The translations under genes and the position numbers were made by a program. Below the pieces are notes generated by a model that ran no database searches, was not told where the DNA came from, and was given only the letters and a program-made list of their open reading frames with translations. DNA of 35,816 nt from an uncultured Bacteroides sp. (GTDB lineage: Bacteria; Bacteroidota; Bacteroidia; Bacteroidales; Bacteroidaceae), in the NCBI GenBank assembly GCA_947074195.1, contig CAMTOS010000022.1:1-35816 (forward strand), read 5' to 3'. This document shows, one piece after another, positions 25,985 to 34,382 of this stretch. Position 1 is the first letter of the stretch; each line of letters opens with the position of its first letter.

Positions 25985-26671
25985 CTAAAACTCAATTGTT
26001 TGCTGTTTTATATCGCTGTCATGTGAAGCATATCCACCAATACAATAAGGTAAAGAGGTCTGCTCTCTCATCCATTCCAATGATTGCTTCAAGTCCGGTT
26101 TGCTCTCAACTACTCCCGGAAGAATGTTTTGTTTCCACGACTTTCGGGCATAGCCACAGTCGGCAGCAATCATCATAAACGCATCATTGTTCTTTATGCG
26201 GGTAACAAACATTTCTTTGCTGTGACCCGACGTTTCTATAAGTTGAACTGAGCCATCATTGAATAAATCGTATGAAAGCTTTTTAAGGCATATACCAGAA
26301 GGTTTGAAATTTAATTTTTTCAGATTGATGCCTTCCCACATGTGACTGTTGTATCTGAATAGCGAACCCTTTGCACCTTATAATTCTTTCTCTGATACAA
26401 GGATATTCTTTGCATCGGCAACCAGCTTTAAACCGCTCACATGATCACAGTCCAAGTGCGAAAGTAGCAGATAATCAATATCCGATGATTTATATCCAAG
26501 TGCTTTTAGTTGCTCATGGATGGCTTCGCCCTCGGGCAGCAACGCTTTGTTGATTGAGTAAAGCACGGGCCCCAGATACTTCTTCATGTCGGTACGGACA
26601 TCTGTATGCCAGCCTGTATCGTTGACCATGACAGTATCGCATCTTAATATGTGAACTTTAATCTTTTGCAT
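25985..26671 (-). pseudogene. MBL-fold metallo-hydrolase interrupted by an in-frame stop
   Basis: Two consecutive reading segments lie in the same frame, separated by one TAA (26380-26378). Residues 1-97 run from ATG 26671 and contain SHLDCDHVSG (His72, Asp74, Asp76, His77), the metal site of the lactonase-like MBL branch. After the stop, twelve sense codons (GAKGSLFRYNSH) continue the fold, then come MWEGINLKKL, an ETSGHSKEMF motif with the third metal His, and a C-terminal ASHDSDIKQQTIEF. The total of 228 sense codons is the normal length for the family, so one nonsense change (for example GAA to TAA) explains everything. The intact form would hydrolyse a small ester or lactone. The divergent AraC-type gene may have been its regulator. 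Confidence 0.85.
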
Positions 26672-26807
26672 GGTTGTAATTTGGGGATGATGAATTAATT
26701 AAAAAAATTACGCCAGTAAGTTTCTCTGTAAGAGGGTTATTTTCGTCTTTTATTGTGCAATTTCCACGGCATATGTGTTTTTTTATTAACTTGCAGAAAA
26801 CCATTAA

Positions 26808-27656
26808 ATGCTTAAGACCGACTCTATGAATGAACAATTAATCTCTGTTTCCAGATTAAGTCAGCTTGAACTTAACACATCTGTTATTTCCCGGGAAAAA
26901 TATGGTTCCTTTGTTTGCAAAACAGGCTATGCTAAAGTCGCTTATAGTGGCAGACATTACATTATCGATGCATATACCATCTTCTCTTATACTCCATTTA
27001 CCCTGATCCAAATTATTGAAAAGAGTGATGACTGGGATGGTTTTGTCCTCGAGTCGGAAATAGATGCCTTATTTTCCATTCTCTCAGAAATATCTATCCG
27101 CAAAAGGTTGTTTATCCGTGATAATCCATGTGTGAAAGCCAGTATTGTGCAATATTCAAAAGTCAGTGAACTGATTGCCTCGATTGATAAGCGGGTTTCC
27201 GATTCGGCTGAGTATGTCGATTCCGCTTTCCTGTTTGCTAAACTGATAGAATCACTATCCGGTGCTTTGTGTTATGAGATACTGAATATCTACTTCAAAA
27301 ACTCTCCATTGGCCGAAGTCCCTCAAAATAGGGAAGACAGAATCTTCAATGCATTTATTATTTCCCTGTTTCGCAACTGCCATACCCAACGCACAGTTGC
27401 CTTTTATGCCGCCCAGCAACATCTGTCGCCGGGGCATTTCTCTGTGCTGATAAAGAAGCTTTCCGGAAAGACTGCCATTAAATGGATAGAGATCATTACA
27501 GTGTTGCAGATTAAACAATATCTCGGTCGCGAGAAGATGAGCATTAAAGAGATTGCCGTACTGATGAACTTCCCCGATCAGTCCATCCTTGGCCGGTATT
27601 TTAAGAATCGCACGGGAGTTCCTCCTTCTTTCTCGCGCCGCTTAGGTAAAAGCTGA
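26808..27656 (+). CDS. AraC family transcriptional regulator
   Basis: A protein of 282 residues with a divergent N-terminal cupin-like sensing half (about 15-100) and a C-terminal AraC DNA-binding half (about 185-280). The latter shows two helix-turn-helix units: the first around AAQQHLSPGHFSVLIKKLSG, and the second with MSIKEIAVLMNFPDQSILGRYFKNRTGVPPSFSR split over two helices. The signature FxRYFKxxTGxxPxxFR is nearly complete. ATG 26808 is used; ATG 26826 (MNEQ) is an alternative. It is divergent from the broken MBL-hydrolase gene over 136 nt, so it probably controlled that gene and may now be an orphan. A weak TTAACTTGC at 26787-26795 may be its -7 region. Confidence 0.9.
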   Translation: MLKTDSMNEQLISVSRLSQLELNTSVISREKYGSFVCKTGYAKVAYSGRHYIIDAYTIFSYTPFTLIQIIEKSDDWDGFVLESEIDALFSILSEISIRKRLFIRDNPCVKASIVQYSKVSELIASIDKRVSDSAEYVDSAFLFAKLIESLSGALCYEILNIYFKNSPLAEVPQNREDRIFNAFIISLFRNCHTQRTVAFYAAQQHLSPGHFSVLIKKLSGKTAIKWIEIITVLQIKQYLGREKMSIKEIAVLMNFPDQSILGRYFKNRTGVPPSFSRRLGKS

Positions 27657-27768
27657 TATCAAACATTTACTTCTCTTTGTAAATCTTATAATAAGGTGTA
27701 AAATGCTAATTTATGGCGACTGAGGCATGAAAAAAGGGTGTTTTCTTCATTTTATCCTATAAATGCCT

Positions 27769-27776
27769 TAATTTTG
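27769..27776 (+). promoter_or_regulatory. -7 element of the gltX promoter
   Basis: TAATTTTG matches TAnnTTTG. A T-rich stretch (TTTTCTTC, 27741-27748) lies at the -33 distance. Transcription near 27783 leaves a leader of about 20 nt before the ATG at 27804, which also argues against a start at 27738. Confidence 0.6.
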
Positions 27777-27803
27777 TGCCGGTTTTTACCTATTATTCAA
27801 CCT

Positions 27804-29321
27804 ATGTCAGAAAGAAAAGTAAGAGTTCGTTTTGCGCCGAGTCCAACAGGTGCATTACACATTGGCGGTGTGCGTACCGCATTATATAACTATCTGTTCG
27901 CGCGTCAGCACGGTGGTCAAATGATTTTTCGTATTGAAGATACCGACTCGAATCGTTTTGTTCCCGGTGCCGAAGAGTACATCCTCGAATCATTTAAATG
28001 GCTGGGAATACCTTTCGACGAAGGTGTGAGCTTTGGTGGAGACCATGGCCCTTACCGTCAGTCTGAGCGTAAGGCTATTTATAAGAAATACGTAGAGCAA
28101 CTTCTTGAGGCAGATAAGGCCTATATCGCTTTCGATACGCCCGAAGAACTGGATGCCAAGCGTGCTGAAATCTCGAATTTCCAGTACGATGCTTCGACCC
28201 GCACCATGATGCGCAACTCACTTACTTTGCCTAAAGAAGAAGTTGATGCACTTATCGCTGCCGGAAATCAGTACGTGGTTCGTATCAAGATTGAGCCTAA
28301 TGAAAATGTCGTGGTAAACGATTTGATTCGCGGAGAAGTGATCATCAACTCTACTGTTCTCGATGATAAAGTTCTTTATAAATCGGCTGATGAACTTCCT
28401 ACCTACCATTTGGCAAACATTGTAGACGACCACCTGATGGAAGTGTCTCATGTTATCCGTGGTGAAGAGTGGTTGCCTTCTGCACCACTGCATGTTCTTC
28501 TTTATCGTGCTTTCGGTTGGGAAGATACCATGCCTGCCTTTGCTCACTTGCCACTTCTGCTTAAACCTGAAGGTAACGGTAAACTAAGCAAGCGTGATGG
28601 CGACCGCTTAGGTTTCCCTGTATTCCCTTTGCAATGGAAAGATCCTAAAACCGGAGAAATCTCTTCAGGTTATCGCGAAGCGGGTTATTTACCTGAAGCG
28701 GTGCTTAATTTCCTTGCTCTTTTAGGCTGGAATCCGGGCAATGATCAGGAAGTGATGTCGCTTGATGAAATGGTAAAACTATTCGATTTAAAACGTTGTA
28801 GTAAATCGGGTGCGAAGTTCGACTATAAGAAAGGCATCTGGTTTAACCATATCTATATTCAGCAGAAATCCAATGAAGCGATTGCTGAACTATTCTTGCC
28901 TGTGTTGAAAGAACATGGCGTAGAAGCTCCGTTCGATAAAGTTGTGACAGTTGTTGGTCTGATGAAAGACCGTATCAATTTTGTTCGCGAACTTTGGGAT
29001 GCTGCCGGTTTCTTCTTCGTGGCACCAACAAGCTATGATGAAAAGACAGCTAAAAAACGCTGGAAAGAAGACTCGGGTGTATGCATGACAGCCCTTGCCG
29101 AATTCCTGAACGGTCTTGAGGATTTCAGTCCGCAAAACCAGGAAACAGCTGTAATGGCCTGGATTGCCGAAAACGGATACCACACCGGTAACATTATGAA
29201 TGCCTTCCGTCTTGCACTTGTAGGCGAAGGTAAAGGACCACATATGTTCGATATCTCATCGATCATTGGTAAAGAAGAAACGATTGCCCGCCTCAAACGT
29301 GCGGTTGAGGTACTAAAATAA
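27804..29321 (+). CDS. gltX: Glutamate--tRNA ligase
   Basis: A protein of 505 residues starting at [16 protein letters not shown]. The class I aminoacyl-tRNA synthetase HIGH-type motif is HIGG (about 17-20) and the KMSKS-type motif is KLSKRDG (about 259-265). [17 protein letters not shown] and a C-terminal anticodon-binding helical domain follow, with a closing [12 protein letters not shown]. It loads tRNA-Glu with glutamate. An in-frame ATG at 27738 precedes the -7 element and would add 22 residues lacking family similarity, so I reject it. It is followed by waaA after 13 nt and is probably co-transcribed with it. Confidence 0.98.
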   Translation: MSERKVRVRFAPSPTGALHIGGVRTALYNYLFARQHGGQMIFRIEDTDSNRFVPGAEEYILESFKWLGIPFDEGVSFGGDHGPYRQSERKAIYKKYVEQLLEADKAYIAFDTPEELDAKRAEISNFQYDASTRTMMRNSLTLPKEEVDALIAAGNQYVVRIKIEPNENVVVNDLIRGEVIINSTVLDDKVLYKSADELPTYHLANIVDDHLMEVSHVIRGEEWLPSAPLHVLLYRAFGWEDTMPAFAHLPLLLKPEGNGKLSKRDGDRLGFPVFPLQWKDPKTGEISSGYREAGYLPEAVLNFLALLGWNPGNDQEVMSLDEMVKLFDLKRCSKSGAKFDYKKGIWFNHIYIQQKSNEAIAELFLPVLKEHGVEAPFDKVVTVVGLMKDRINFVRELWDAAGFFFVAPTSYDEKTAKKRWKEDSGVCMTALAEFLNGLEDFSPQNQETAVMAWIAENGYHTGNIMNAFRLALVGEGKGPHMFDISSIIGKEETIARLKRAVEVLK

Positions 29322-29334
29322 TCTGACGCAACAT

Positions 29335-30555
29335 ATGCTATACGACTTAGCCATTAATCTTTATGATGTGGCCGTGCATCTGGCTGCACCTTTCAGCCGT
29401 AAACCCCGCAAAATGATGAAGGGGCATTGGGTGGCTTATAGTCTGCTACGACAGCAGATAGAGAAGGGTGTACCTTATATCTGGTTCCATGCCGCCTCTC
29501 TTGGCGAATTCGAACAAGGCCGTCCGCTCATGGAGAGAATACGTGCTGAGCATCCCGGTTATAGAATTCTGCTCACCTTTTTTTCGCCTTCGGGCTATGA
29601 AGTGCGCAAGAACTACAGGGGTGCCGATGTCGTTTGCTATCTGCCTTTCGATAAACCCCGCAATGTAAAGAAGTTCATTAGCATTGTGAATCCATGCATG
29701 GCCTTCTTTATTAAATACGAATTCTGGAAGAACTATCTCGATGAATTGCATAAGCGACACATTCCTGTTTACAGTGTATCGTCTATCTTCCGTCGCGATC
29801 AGATTTTCTTTAAGTGGTATGGCGGGACATACCGTGATGTACTGAAAGATTTCGATTATCTGTTCGTTCAGAACGAAGCCTCCAAACGTTACCTTTCTGC
29901 TATCGGCATCAACCGGGTTTCGGTCGTAGGCGATACTCGTTTCGACCGTGTACTGCAGATTCGTGATGAAGCCAAAGATCTTCCGCTTATCCAGAAGTTC
30001 AAAGGCGATTCGATGGTGTTCATTGCCGGAAGTTCATGGCAACCCGATGAAGATTTGTTTATCGAATATTTCAATACCCATCCGGAGATGAAACTTATCA
30101 TTGCACCGCATGTGACCGACGAAAGTCACCTGGTGGAGATTATCGATAAGCTGAAACGTCCGTATGTGCGTTACACCAAGGCCACAGATAAGAATGTTGA
30201 GAAAGCCGATTGTATGATTATCGACTGCATTGGTCTGCTTTCTTCCATTTACCGTTATGGTGATATTGCCTATATTGGTGGTGGTTTCGGAGTAGGTATT
30301 CACAACACACTCGAAGCGGCCGTTTATGGTATTCCGGTTATTTTCGGACCAAAGTATCATAAGTTCATGGAAGCTATCGGACTGATCGAGGCCAAAGGTG
30401 CATATAGCATTAATAACTATCAGGAACTGGAAGAACTGCTTCAGAAAATGTTTACCCATGAAGGTTTCCTTCGAGAAACAGGACTGAATGCCGGCTATTA
30501 TGTCACCAGTCATGCCGGTGCTACCGATAAAATATTGTCGATCATAAACTTTTAA
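29335..30555 (+). CDS. waaA: 3-deoxy-D-manno-octulosonic acid (Kdo) transferase
   Basis: A protein of 406 residues, a typical WaaA/KdtA length. The N-terminal glycosyltransferase domain has WFHAASLGEFEQGRPL (catalytic Glu) and LLTFFSPSGYEV, followed by FIKYEFWKNYLDEL. The C-terminal GT-B half has FIAGSSWQPDED, IIAPHVTDESH, a DIAYIGGGFGVGIHNTLEAAVYG nucleotide-sugar site split over two strands, and PVIFGPKYHKF. It transfers Kdo from CMP-Kdo to lipid A precursor at the inner face of the cytoplasmic membrane. An N-terminal amphipathic or membrane anchor (MLYDLAINLYDVAVHL) is present. It lies 13 nt after gltX, and an intrinsic terminator follows. Confidence 0.96.
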   Translation: MLYDLAINLYDVAVHLAAPFSRKPRKMMKGHWVAYSLLRQQIEKGVPYIWFHAASLGEFEQGRPLMERIRAEHPGYRILLTFFSPSGYEVRKNYRGADVVCYLPFDKPRNVKKFISIVNPCMAFFIKYEFWKNYLDELHKRHIPVYSVSSIFRRDQIFFKWYGGTYRDVLKDFDYLFVQNEASKRYLSAIGINRVSVVGDTRFDRVLQIRDEAKDLPLIQKFKGDSMVFIAGSSWQPDEDLFIEYFNTHPEMKLIIAPHVTDESHLVEIIDKLKRPYVRYTKATDKNVEKADCMIIDCIGLLSSIYRYGDIAYIGGGFGVGIHNTLEAAVYGIPVIFGPKYHKFMEAIGLIEAKGAYSINNYQELEELLQKMFTHEGFLRETGLNAGYYVTSHAGATDKILSIINF

Positions 30556-30584
30556 CCCCGGTTAATGGTTAATAGATATAGAAG

Positions 30585-30617
30585 GATGTTGCATTATATT
30601 ATTGCAACATCTTTTTT
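30585..30617 (+). terminator. Intrinsic terminator after waaA
   Basis: The 9-bp stem GATGTTGCA / TGCAACATC (30585-30593 / 30603-30611) is followed by six T (30612-30617). It ends the gltX-waaA transcript. The following small membrane protein therefore needs readthrough or its own promoter. Confidence 0.9.
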
Positions 30618-30649
30618 ATATAAGAAGTTTCACCATTAATACACGGTTT

Positions 30650-31087
30650 ATGACACTTGCCATCTTCTGTTTCATCCTGTTTGTTTTATTCGTTCTGTAT
30701 ATGATATTCCTGTCATTTCAGTTTAATAATCGCCATGACAACCTGCATAACCAATATCGGCAGGAGAGTTATAACTACGAGAATGCGATGGACGAAATGT
30801 GGCAGATACTGGCCTATAAATATCATTTAAGCAATGATCAGAAAGATAAGTTTATGCAATCTGTGGCTCAGGGCAACAGCGATGTTCAGATCAGACACTT
30901 TCTGAACGATACCTCCACGGAGATCACTCCTGAAGATCAGGAGAATACTATTGACTCCGTGCGCGAAATTAAAGAGAGGCTTGATGCTTCGAAAGAATTG
31001 ACTACGCAGATCAGGCAAGAGCACGACAAGCTTCTTCACAACCTGTTTATCCGCATTTTTATTTTCGATAAAGAACCGATGGTCTGA
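30650..31087 (+). CDS. Small single-pass membrane protein with coiled-coil tail, unknown
   Basis: A protein of 145 residues from ATG 30650 (MTLAIF). An in-frame ATG at 30602 lies inside the waaA terminator hairpin, so I do not use it. One strongly hydrophobic helix spans about 4-24. The charged, mostly helical cytoplasmic or periplasmic part that follows contains HNQYRQESYNYENAMDEMW, a QKDKFMQSVAQG stretch, and a coiled coil from about 100 to 130 with many Glu, Lys and Gln. I know no family for it. It is lightly reminiscent of LemA-like architecture, but without the LemA motif. Terminators lie on both sides, so it is probably a single-gene unit. Confidence 0.7.
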   Translation: MTLAIFCFILFVLFVLYMIFLSFQFNNRHDNLHNQYRQESYNYENAMDEMWQILAYKYHLSNDQKDKFMQSVAQGNSDVQIRHFLNDTSTEITPEDQENTIDSVREIKERLDASKELTTQIRQEHDKLLHNLFIRIFIFDKEPMV

Positions 31088-31103
31088 ACTTATTCGCAGC
31101 GGT

Positions 31104-31160
31104 ATAAAATAAAATCACCCTTTCAGTCGATGCTTACCTTGCAAAGACTGAAAGGGTGAT
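31104..31160 (-). terminator. Intrinsic terminator of the aminopeptidase/carbonic anhydrase operon
   Basis: Perfect 15-bp inverted repeat 31114-31128 / 31146-31160 with a 17-nt loop. On the minus strand it is followed by TTTATTTTA, so it ends the gene at 31183-31719. On the plus strand the following bases are CTCCTTAT, so it works weakly, if at all, for the small membrane protein gene. Confidence 0.9.
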
Positions 31161-31182
31161 CTCCTTATATATAAGTATGTAT

Positions 31183-31719
31183 TTATTCTACAGGCGTACC
31201 CGCTTCATCTTTATACCACGAAGCATACATCTTATAATTGTGAGCGATCTTCTCGTTTAACTCTTTCGATTGAGCCGGATCAACCTGCTTGATGAACTTT
31301 GCAGGCACACCGCCCCAAACCGTTCCGGGGTCGATAATCGTATTGCTCAGCACCAGCGAACCCGCTGCTACAATGGCACCTTCGCCTACTACAACACCAT
31401 CCAGCACCGTCGAACCCATGCCGATAAGCGCATAGTCGCGAATGGCTGCTCCGTGAATGGTCACATTGTGTCCGATCGATACATTATCGCCAATTTCAAT
31501 GGTCGATTTCTGATATAGCGTATGCAGCACACTGCCATCCTGAATATTTACATTATTACCGATGCGAATAGAATTCACATCTCCCCTCAGAACCGTGCTG
31601 TACCAAATGCTGCAATCGTCGCCAATCACAACATCGCCAATAATCACGGCATTCTCGGCCAGAAAACAGTCCTTGCCGATTTTCGGGGTAAACCCCCTTA
31701 CTGATCTTATTAAAGCCAT
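31183..31719 (-). CDS. Gamma-carbonic anhydrase-like hexapeptide protein
   Basis: A protein of 178 residues with a left-handed beta-helix of hexapeptide repeats (about 15-130, pattern [VIA]-[IG]-[GD] as in AENAVIIGDVVIGDD). The three zinc ligands expected for gamma-class enzymes are present: His66 (SVLHT), His84 (IGHNV) and His89 (TIHGA). ARG/ASP pairs such as LRGD follow the family. A C-terminal helix (VDPAQSKELNEKIAHNYK) is typical of YrdA-like members. It may hydrate CO2 in the cytoplasm, though some homologues show no activity. It is 24 nt after the Xaa-Pro aminopeptidase gene, in the same operon. Confidence 0.93.
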   Translation of the reverse strand: MALIRSVRGFTPKIGKDCFLAENAVIIGDVVIGDDCSIWYSTVLRGDVNSIRIGNNVNIQDGSVLHTLYQKSTIEIGDNVSIGHNVTIHGAAIRDYALIGMGSTVLDGVVVGEGAIVAAGSLVLSNTIIDPGTVWGGVPAKFIKQVDPAQSKELNEKIAHNYKMYASWYKDEAGTPVE

Positions 31720-31743
31720 ATTGATTTTTAAATAAACATCTTT

Positions 31744-33525
31744 TTAAATAGCCATAGTCGCTTTAGACAACCACTCCTGCTCTTCCTTATTTAATTGTGG
31801 CGCAATTTTATCAAACACCTCGCGATGATAATTGTTTAACCATACACGCTCATTCTCAGTCAGCCAGTCGGCAATCACTGCTTTTGTGCAGATAGGGCAT
31901 AACGTCAGCGTCTCGAAATTGTAATAATCGCCATACATACCCTCGCCATCTTTGCAAGTCAGAATAAGGTTCTCGATACGGATACCATGACTGCCACCCT
32001 TGTAAACTCCGGGTTCGTTAGAAGTCACCATACCTGGTTGAAGCGCTACCGGATTCTCGTTCATACGAATACTCTGCGGACCCTCGTGTACATTCATAAA
32101 GTGACCGATACCATGACCCGTGCCATGCAGGTAGTTCATTTTATGCTGCCACAGTGGCATACGCGCCAGTACATCCAGCTGAGCTCCGCGTGTTCCGGCA
32201 GGGAAGCAAGCCATGGCCAGCGCAATGTGACCTTTCAATACCAGCGTATAATCCCTTTTCTCCTCGTCGGTAAGTTCGCCAAGCGCAATTGTGCGGGTAA
32301 TATCCGTTGTGCCGTCAAGATACTGCGCACCCGAATCGAGCAAAAGGAAACCCTTTGGCAGCAGGGTAGAGTTGCTTTCAGGTGTGGCCGAATAGTGAAC
32401 AATCGCCGCATGCGGACCATAACCCGCAATCGTGTCGAAGCTATCGCCCATAAAGAGCGCCCCTTCCTTGCGGAACTCCTCTAACTTCGCCGTAATGCTC
32501 AGTTCGCTTTCCTTGCCCGATGCCACATTCTCTTCCAGCCACTTCAGGAAGCGAACCATCGCCACACCATCGCGAATCATCGCCTGATGCACACCTTCAA
32601 TTTCAGTGGCATTGCGAATCGATTTTAATAAAGCCACAGGCGAATCGGCAAAGATCAAACCGCAATCTGGCGAGATAGCCGAATACATGGTATAATTGGT
32701 TTTTGCCGGTTGAATCAGCAAATGTTTTACTTTCAGTGTCGATAAATGGTGCGCTGTCTCAGCATAAGGCAGATGTTTAACGCCCGATTGTTGCAGATAA
32801 TCCGCAATTCCCGTTGTCATTTTGGCAGGATCGATAAAGAGGGTTGCATCATCTGCGGTTATTAGCAGATAACTGATGAACACCGGATTGCAGGCAATAT
32901 CACTGCCGCGGAGATTCAGCGTCCAGGCAATTTCATCGAGTGCAGAGATAAAAATGCTATCGGCACTCTGCGCTGACAGTGCGCTGCGAATCTCTTTCAG
33001 TTTATCGGCACAACTCTTTCCTGCAAATCTGAGATCGTAAATAAAAGGAGGCGTTAGTGGCAGCGAAGGACGGTCTTTCCAAACCTCATCTATAATATCG
33101 GTATTGCTCTCTATCTGGATGGCAGCCGGTTCAAGCTCTTTTCTGAGCGATTCGAACTGCGAAACCGAAAACATTCGGCCGTCGATGCCCACTACGGCAC
33201 AAGTCTGCAGTTTGTTGCAAAGAAATTCAGAAATCGACGGCGTCTCGGGAAGCATCTCTTTAAAAAGTTCAATTCCCGTACCGTCCAGTTGCTCGGCCGC
33301 CTGAATAAAATAGCGGGAGTCCGTCCACAAACCTGCACAATTCTGCGTAATCACAACCGTACCTGCCGAGCCCGTAAAGCCCGAAATCCATTCGCGAACT
33401 TTCCAGTGCTGCGCCACATACTCGCTCATATGCGGGTCGGTACTTGGAATGATAAAAGCATCAAGATGCAGCGACTTCATGCGCTGACGCAATGCATCTA
33501 TTCTTTTTTTAATCTCCTCTTTCAT
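31744..33525 (-). CDS. Xaa-Pro aminopeptidase (M24B family)
   Basis: A protein of 593 residues with the three-domain layout of large cytosolic aminopeptidase P: two creatinase-N-like domains (about 1-150 and 155-310) and a C-terminal M24 'pita-bread' catalytic domain (about 315-540). Metal ligands are Asp397 (LLLDSG), Asp408 (TTDITRT), His471 (HGTGHGIGH), Glu504 (SNEPG) and Glu518 (RIEN). A C-terminal extension with an EWLSKATMAI end completes it. It removes N-terminal residues that precede proline, useful for peptide catabolism. No signal peptide is seen. It is the first gene of an operon with the gamma-carbonic anhydrase gene, and has a promoter at 33563-33570. Confidence 0.95.
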   Translation of the reverse strand: MKEEIKKRIDALRQRMKSLHLDAFIIPSTDPHMSEYVAQHWKVREWISGFTGSAGTVVITQNCAGLWTDSRYFIQAAEQLDGTGIELFKEMLPETPSISEFLCNKLQTCAVVGIDGRMFSVSQFESLRKELEPAAIQIESNTDIIDEVWKDRPSLPLTPPFIYDLRFAGKSCADKLKEIRSALSAQSADSIFISALDEIAWTLNLRGSDIACNPVFISYLLITADDATLFIDPAKMTTGIADYLQQSGVKHLPYAETAHHLSTLKVKHLLIQPAKTNYTMYSAISPDCGLIFADSPVALLKSIRNATEIEGVHQAMIRDGVAMVRFLKWLEENVASGKESELSITAKLEEFRKEGALFMGDSFDTIAGYGPHAAIVHYSATPESNSTLLPKGFLLLDSGAQYLDGTTDITRTIALGELTDEEKRDYTLVLKGHIALAMACFPAGTRGAQLDVLARMPLWQHKMNYLHGTGHGIGHFMNVHEGPQSIRMNENPVALQPGMVTSNEPGVYKGGSHGIRIENLILTCKDGEGMYGDYYNFETLTLCPICTKAVIADWLTENERVWLNNYHREVFDKIAPQLNKEEQEWLSKATMAI

Positions 33526-33562
33526 CTGTATATCAGTTTTTTGTTATAGTTTACTTACCCCT

Positions 33563-33570
33563 CAAAGATA
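33563..33570 (-). promoter_or_regulatory. -7 element of the aminopeptidase operon promoter
   Basis: The minus strand reads TATCTTTG, matching TAnnTTTG. The start near 33556 gives a leader of about 30 nt before ATG 33525. The -33 box is not exact (TTTCTG at about 33591-33596). Confidence 0.6.
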
Positions 33571-33671
33571 AATCATTTTATTGTGAAATGCAGAAAATAA
33601 TGACGCGCATAAAAGATGTTTTATAAAATAAGGCGACAGAAAAATGCCCTCTCTTTGCGGCATTACTGGTA

Positions 33672-33754
33672 AGCTGTTGCCGGCTCGCCAGCAAGCGCTA
33701 TCCGGCGTGCTGGCGAACGCTTGCCGGCAAACCAGGGAGCTATTGCTGGCAAAA
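33672..33754 (+). repeat. Intergenic 22-nt-period repeat element, copy C
   Basis: Three 22-nt units (33672-33693, 33694-33715, 33716-33737) and a truncated fourth (33738-33754) ending in GCTGGCAAAA. TCGCCAGCA (33685-33693) pairs perfectly with TGCTGGCGA (33708-33716), and TTGCCGGC (33677-33684) with GCCGGCAA (33723-33730), so copy C folds into a long hairpin. The orientation is the same as copy B. Confidence 0.87.
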
Positions 33755-34031
33755 GGGGTTGAAAAAGGTGTTGTGCAGCTATCTCTAAGGCTGCATTTTA
33801 TAGAAATAACTCCCGATTCAGCCGCATGGAAAATCTTAAACACCTAAAACAAAAGTGATAAAATCTTGTTTGATAAATTTATTGTGCAGGCAGAATCGGG
33901 CAGATGGAGTGACAGGCGATGTGCTGTTATAGCGGCCTGAAGGCTTATATCAAGGGAATCAGCGCTTTTAGCGCGAAAAACCATTACTGATTTTTAACGT
34001 ATTATTAATCAGTTATTTTCTGTTGGTTTCT

Positions 34032-34062
34032 TTTGTTTATTAAAAATCTATACGTAATTTTG
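34032..34062 (+). promoter_or_regulatory. Promoter of rpsU
   Basis: TTTG (34032-34035), a 19-nt spacer, then TAATTTTG (34055-34062) followed by C: a perfect Bacteroidota -33/-7 promoter. Transcription starts near 34069 and the leader is about 45 nt. Confidence 0.85.
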
Positions 34063-34113
34063 CGGCGCAATTTACTGCGTAATTTAAAACCGTAAACATT
34101 TAATTAAAAAGAA

Positions 34114-34305
34114 ATGATTGTAGTACCTGTAAAAGAAGGCGAAAACATCGAAAAAGCGCTGAAGAAGTTCAAGAGAAAATTTGAGAAAACCGGTATCGTT
34201 AAAGAATTGAGAGCGAGACAACAGTTCGATAAGCCATCGGTAGTAAAGAGATTGAAGAAAGAACATGCTGTATATGTTCAACATCTTCAGCAAGTAGAAG
34301 AATAA
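34114..34305 (+). CDS. rpsU: 30S ribosomal protein bS21
   Basis: A basic protein of 63 residues, the usual length. It begins MIVVPVKEGENIEKALKKF and carries the conserved FKRKFEKTGIVKELRAR helix region. bS21 sits on the small-subunit platform; in Bacteroidota it helps cover the anti-Shine-Dalgarno end of 16S rRNA. The leader just before the ATG is AATTAAAAAGAA, with no Shine-Dalgarno. The recombinase gene follows after 77 nt, with a weak hairpin AATTCA/TGAATT and a T-rich tract between them that may cause partial termination. Confidence 0.97.
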   Translation: MIVVPVKEGENIEKALKKFKRKFEKTGIVKELRARQQFDKPSVVKRLKKEHAVYVQHLQQVEE

Positions 34306-34382
34306 TATTCGTAATTCACTTTGAATTATTGAATTCTTTTTCATATATTCGTTGCATTAATTTATAGCTGTGTGGCGATTGT

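Larger units (their letters stand above)
33526..34031. other. Non-coding spacer between aminopeptidase and rpsU
   Basis: Holds the aminopeptidase -7 element, copy C of the repeat (33672-33754), small hairpins GCGCT-TTT-AGCGC (33962-33974) and ACTGATT/AATCAGT (33986-34013), and then the rpsU promoter. Open frames across the repeat on both strands have no family resemblance and follow the repeat, so I regard them as chance. Confidence 0.55.

Noticed and set aside
27738..27803. Upstream ATG for gltX
   Set aside because: It precedes the -7 element at 27769-27776 and adds residues absent from the family.
30602..30649. Upstream ATG for the small membrane protein
   Set aside because: It falls in the waaA terminator hairpin; ATG 30650 starts just before the membrane helix.
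2736..33754. The 22-nt repeats as CRISPR arrays
   Set aside because: The units are directly contiguous without separate unique spacers, diverge among themselves, are too short, and no cas gene is near.
33562..33847. Open frames on both strands across repeat copy C (about 93 and 67 residues)
   Set aside because: They consist largely of repeat sequence, show no family motif, overlap each other, and the 22-nt period would not keep a reading frame.
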